From positions 1 to 64,000 of the forward strand of contig CAKZQF010000096.1 of the NCBI GenBank assembly GCA_937139475.1: a stretch of 64,000 bases of DNA. Direction: 5' to 3'. Shown in pieces: positions 62,123 through 64,000 of the stretch (its first letter is position 1; the number at the start of each line of letters is the position of its first letter). The position numbers and the translations under genes were made by a program. Below the pieces are notes generated by a model. The model ran no database searches. It saw nothing but the letters and a program-made list of their open reading frames with translations, and was not told the DNA's origin. Source of the DNA: an uncultured Gammaproteobacteria bacterium. Its GTDB lineage: Bacteria > Pseudomonadota > Gammaproteobacteria > Enterobacterales > Psychrobiaceae.

Positions 62123-62649
62123 TCAATTTTTGCATTGGGATCTGTTTCTATGTCAAGCAGTACAAGCAAAGCGCCTTGGCCTCCCCATTCCAGTGGTGCC
62201 TGATGAAAAGCGAGTAATTCCGGATATTGAGCTATCCAGTAGGGGGTTCTGGTTTTAAGTGTTCCCGTACCGATACCATGAACAATACAACAGCATTGAA
62301 CGTGGGTCTTTTTGCATTCTTTAAACAGTGCCAATATTTCACTTTTCGCGTCACTTTGATTAAGCCCGTGAAGATCTAATATTAATTCTGGAAAGTAATC
62401 ACCACGACGGAGCTTTTTCAATTCATATTTTTCTACATCTTCACGACAATAGCGCATCGGCCCTTCATCACTAAGGTGAGGGACAAATCCATCAGAAAAG
62501 TAAAATTCTGCCTGCTTTTGCTGCTTTGACTTATGTTGTTGCTTTTTAATTGCTTTGGGCTTTTTAAGTTCAACTTTGTCTTGAATCATCGGTTTCACAC
62601 CTTGCAAGCCAAGTAAGTCATTCATTGATAAATTGTCGTCGTCGCTCAT
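62119..62649 (-). CDS. smrB: ribosome rescue endonuclease SmrB
   Basis: A 176-residue protein with a basic Lys/Gln-rich linker (about residues 25-47) and a C-terminal Smr domain (LDLHGLNQSDAKSEI, VHGIGTGTLKTRTPYW). In E. coli SmrB cuts mRNA at collided ribosomes. The DLHG and HGIGTG signatures are intact. It is divergent from prmB by about 150 bases. Confidence 0.95.
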   Translation of the reverse strand: MSDDDNLSMNDLLGLQGVKPMIQDKVELKKPKAIKKQQHKSKQQKQAEFYFSDGFVPHLSDEGPMRYCREDVEKYELKKLRRGDYFPELILDLHGLNQSDAKSEILALFKECKKTHVQCCCIVHGIGTGTLKTRTPYWIAQYPELLAFHQAPLEWGGQGALLVLLDIETDPNAKID

Positions 62650-62799
62650 GTTTTAATCAAATGTTAAAAGAATTGTTAGTTACGCTATTTTAAATGCTTT
62701 TTTGCCATATGAACATGGTTCATATTGTTTTTACCTTAGGTTACAATGCAAGGATAATTTTGCGCACCGCGCCACTCAAAACGGGTTGGGAGTAAGACC

Positions 62800-63759
62800 T
62801 TGGAACAAGCACACATCACCGATGCAGCAATCAACGAAGCCATCGCCGAACTAGTCACTATAGGCGATTTATTGCGCTGGGGTGCAAGCCAATTTAATGG
62901 TGCTGATATTTTTTACGGTCACGGCAATGATAATGCGTGGGATGAAGCCGTTGCATTAACAATGCACGCACTCTATTTACCAATAGATAGCAAAGAGTCG
63001 ATAACCCAATGTCGTGTTACTCGTTCTGAGCGAGAAGCGGTGATTAACTTATTTAAGTTACGGGTGAATGAACGCTTGCCTGTTTCGTATATCACCAACT
63101 GTGCTTGGTTTGCTGGGATGCAGTTTTATGTCGATGAGCGAGTGTTAGTACCTCGCTCACCGATAGCCGAAATGATTAACGAGAGCTTTGAGCCTTACTT
63201 GCAACATAAGCCTGTGCATCGCGCGTTAGATTTATGTACCGGCAGTGGCTGTATCGCTATTGCGATGGCTCATCAATTCCCTGATGCAGAAGTTGATGCT
63301 ATCGATTTGTCTATTGATGCTTTAGAAGTTGCAAATATTAATATCTTTAATCACGGCGTGGAAGATCGCGTTATTCCTTTGCAATCAGATTTGCTTAATG
63401 AAGTACTGCGTGAAAAATATGACTTAATTGTATCAAATCCACCTTACGTCGACCAAGAGGATATGGATTCACTGCCACAGGAGTTTATTCACGAACCTGA
63501 AATGGGGTTGGCAGCCGGTTTTGATGGTTTAGATTTAGTTAAGCGAATTCTGGTTGATTCGCTGCAGTGTCTAAATGATGGCGGTATCTTAGTTGTTGAA
63601 GTAGGTAATTCACAAGTACATATGCAAGAGCAATTTCCAAGCGTTGACTTTACTTGGATTGAGTTTGGCAATGGCGGACACGGTGTTTTTGCGTTAACTA
63701 AAGCACAATTAGAAATGCACAAAGAAGAATTTCAAGCGGCGCTAGCAGCCACGTTATAA
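62800..63759 (+). CDS. prmB: ribosomal protein uL3 glutamine methyltransferase PrmB
   Basis: A 319-residue SAM-dependent N5-glutamine methyltransferase that modifies ribosomal protein L3. It has the catalytic NPPYVDQEDM, SAM motif LDLCTGSGCIAIAMA and PrmB-specific ERLPVSYITNCAWFAGMQF. The start is TTG, with GGGAG about seven bases upstream; no better ATG exists. It lies 39 bases before aroC, as in E. coli. Confidence 0.96.
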   Translation: MEQAHITDAAINEAIAELVTIGDLLRWGASQFNGADIFYGHGNDNAWDEAVALTMHALYLPIDSKESITQCRVTRSEREAVINLFKLRVNERLPVSYITNCAWFAGMQFYVDERVLVPRSPIAEMINESFEPYLQHKPVHRALDLCTGSGCIAIAMAHQFPDAEVDAIDLSIDALEVANINIFNHGVEDRVIPLQSDLLNEVLREKYDLIVSNPPYVDQEDMDSLPQEFIHEPEMGLAAGFDGLDLVKRILVDSLQCLNDGGILVVEVGNSQVHMQEQFPSVDFTWIEFGNGGHGVFALTKAQLEMHKEEFQAALAATL

Positions 63760-63798
63760 AACGCTGCTGCCACTTTACAAAAAGTTACAAGGATAAAC

Positions 63799-64000
63799 AT
63801 GTCAGGTAATAGTATTGGTAAGTTGTTTAGTATCACCACCTTTGGTGAAAGTCACGGCATTGCACTAGGTTGTACGGTTGACGGTTGTCCACCAGGCATT
63901 GAGATCAGTGAGGCCGATTTACAAGTGGATTTAGACCGACGTAAGCCGGGCACCTCTAAATTTACCACACCACGACGCGAAGATGATGCAGTGAAAATAT
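63799..64000 (+). CDS. aroC: chorismate synthase, 3' partial
   Basis: The first 67 codons of AroC ([45 protein letters not shown]) run off the window. The enzyme makes chorismate from EPSP with reduced flavin. AAGGA lies six bases before the ATG. Confidence 0.97.
   Translation, partial: MSGNSIGKLFSITTFGESHGIALGCTVDGCPPGIEISEADLQVDLDRRKPGTSKFTTPRREDDAVKI

Overview
The window is a continuous piece of chromosome from an AT-leaning gammaproteobacterium. It is most likely a marine member of the Alteromonadales, close to Colwelliaceae, Shewanellaceae or Pseudoalteromonadaceae. The placement is an inference from several signs: an SMC-zipA-ligA locus, the gyrA/ubiG/nrdA neighbourhood, a thiD-thiE fusion, a TonB-dependent receptor with an esterase beside it, a DUF5916 outer-membrane protein, and a che cluster laid out like a Shewanella accessory che locus. 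No phage, integrase, transposase, CRISPR array, rRNA or tRNA was seen. Most of the window is ordinary core genome.

Layout. 1-6277: the 3' part of a peptidase-containing (C39) ABC exporter, an orphan LuxR-type response regulator, a TonB-dependent receptor and a secreted LpqC/PHB-depolymerase-like esterase. 6596-10785: nrdA without an adjacent nrdB, a ubiG-linked HAD phosphatase (MupP or Gph type) and ubiG. 11103-16241: gyrA, serC and nhaA. 16395-29140: a 13-kb chemosensory cluster (STAS, cheY, frameshifted cheA, cheW, PAS-MCP, cheR, cheD, cheB, a membrane protein with CheZ-like motifs, STAS, a REC-PP2C-HATPase protein, a second cheW, a response regulator and cheC). 29463-34526: an unrecognised gene, rbgA/ylqF, ggt and a selO relative. 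34598-41341: a TPP-riboswitch-controlled thiamine operon, thiC-thiDE-thiF-thiS-thiG-thiH. 41503-46685: a LysR regulator divergent from cytochrome b561-yceI, a VOC gene lacking a normal start codon, and a DUF5916 protein. 46811-54886: cysZ, divergent smc-zipA-ligA and a DUF2919 gene. 54953-57759: a PspB-like small protein, a CreA-family lipoprotein and etfBA. 57808-57958: a MITE-like repeat. 58002-64000: tdk, an M16 protease, sixA, smrB, prmB and the start of aroC.

How it works together. The che cluster joins a chemosensory kinase pathway, with full receptor adaptation (CheR, CheB, CheD), to a partner-switching module: two STAS proteins and one protein with receiver, PP2C phosphatase and RsbW-like kinase domains, resembling CrsA-CrsR or HsbA-HsbR. 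Two kinds of candidate CheY-P phosphatase are present. One is CheC. The other is a small membrane protein with a D-x-x-x-Q motif and an acidic, Phe-ended tail like CheZ. In this sequence cheA carries a one-base deletion that separates its phosphotransfer domain from its kinase core. The thiamine operon is a complete HMP plus thiazole branch under one leader.

The strongest leads are the CheZ-like membrane protein and the linked partner switch, the cheA frameshift, Ile at GyrA position 83, the isolated nrdA with DnaA boxes upstream, the MITE-like repeat before tdk, and the VOC gene without a recognisable start codon.
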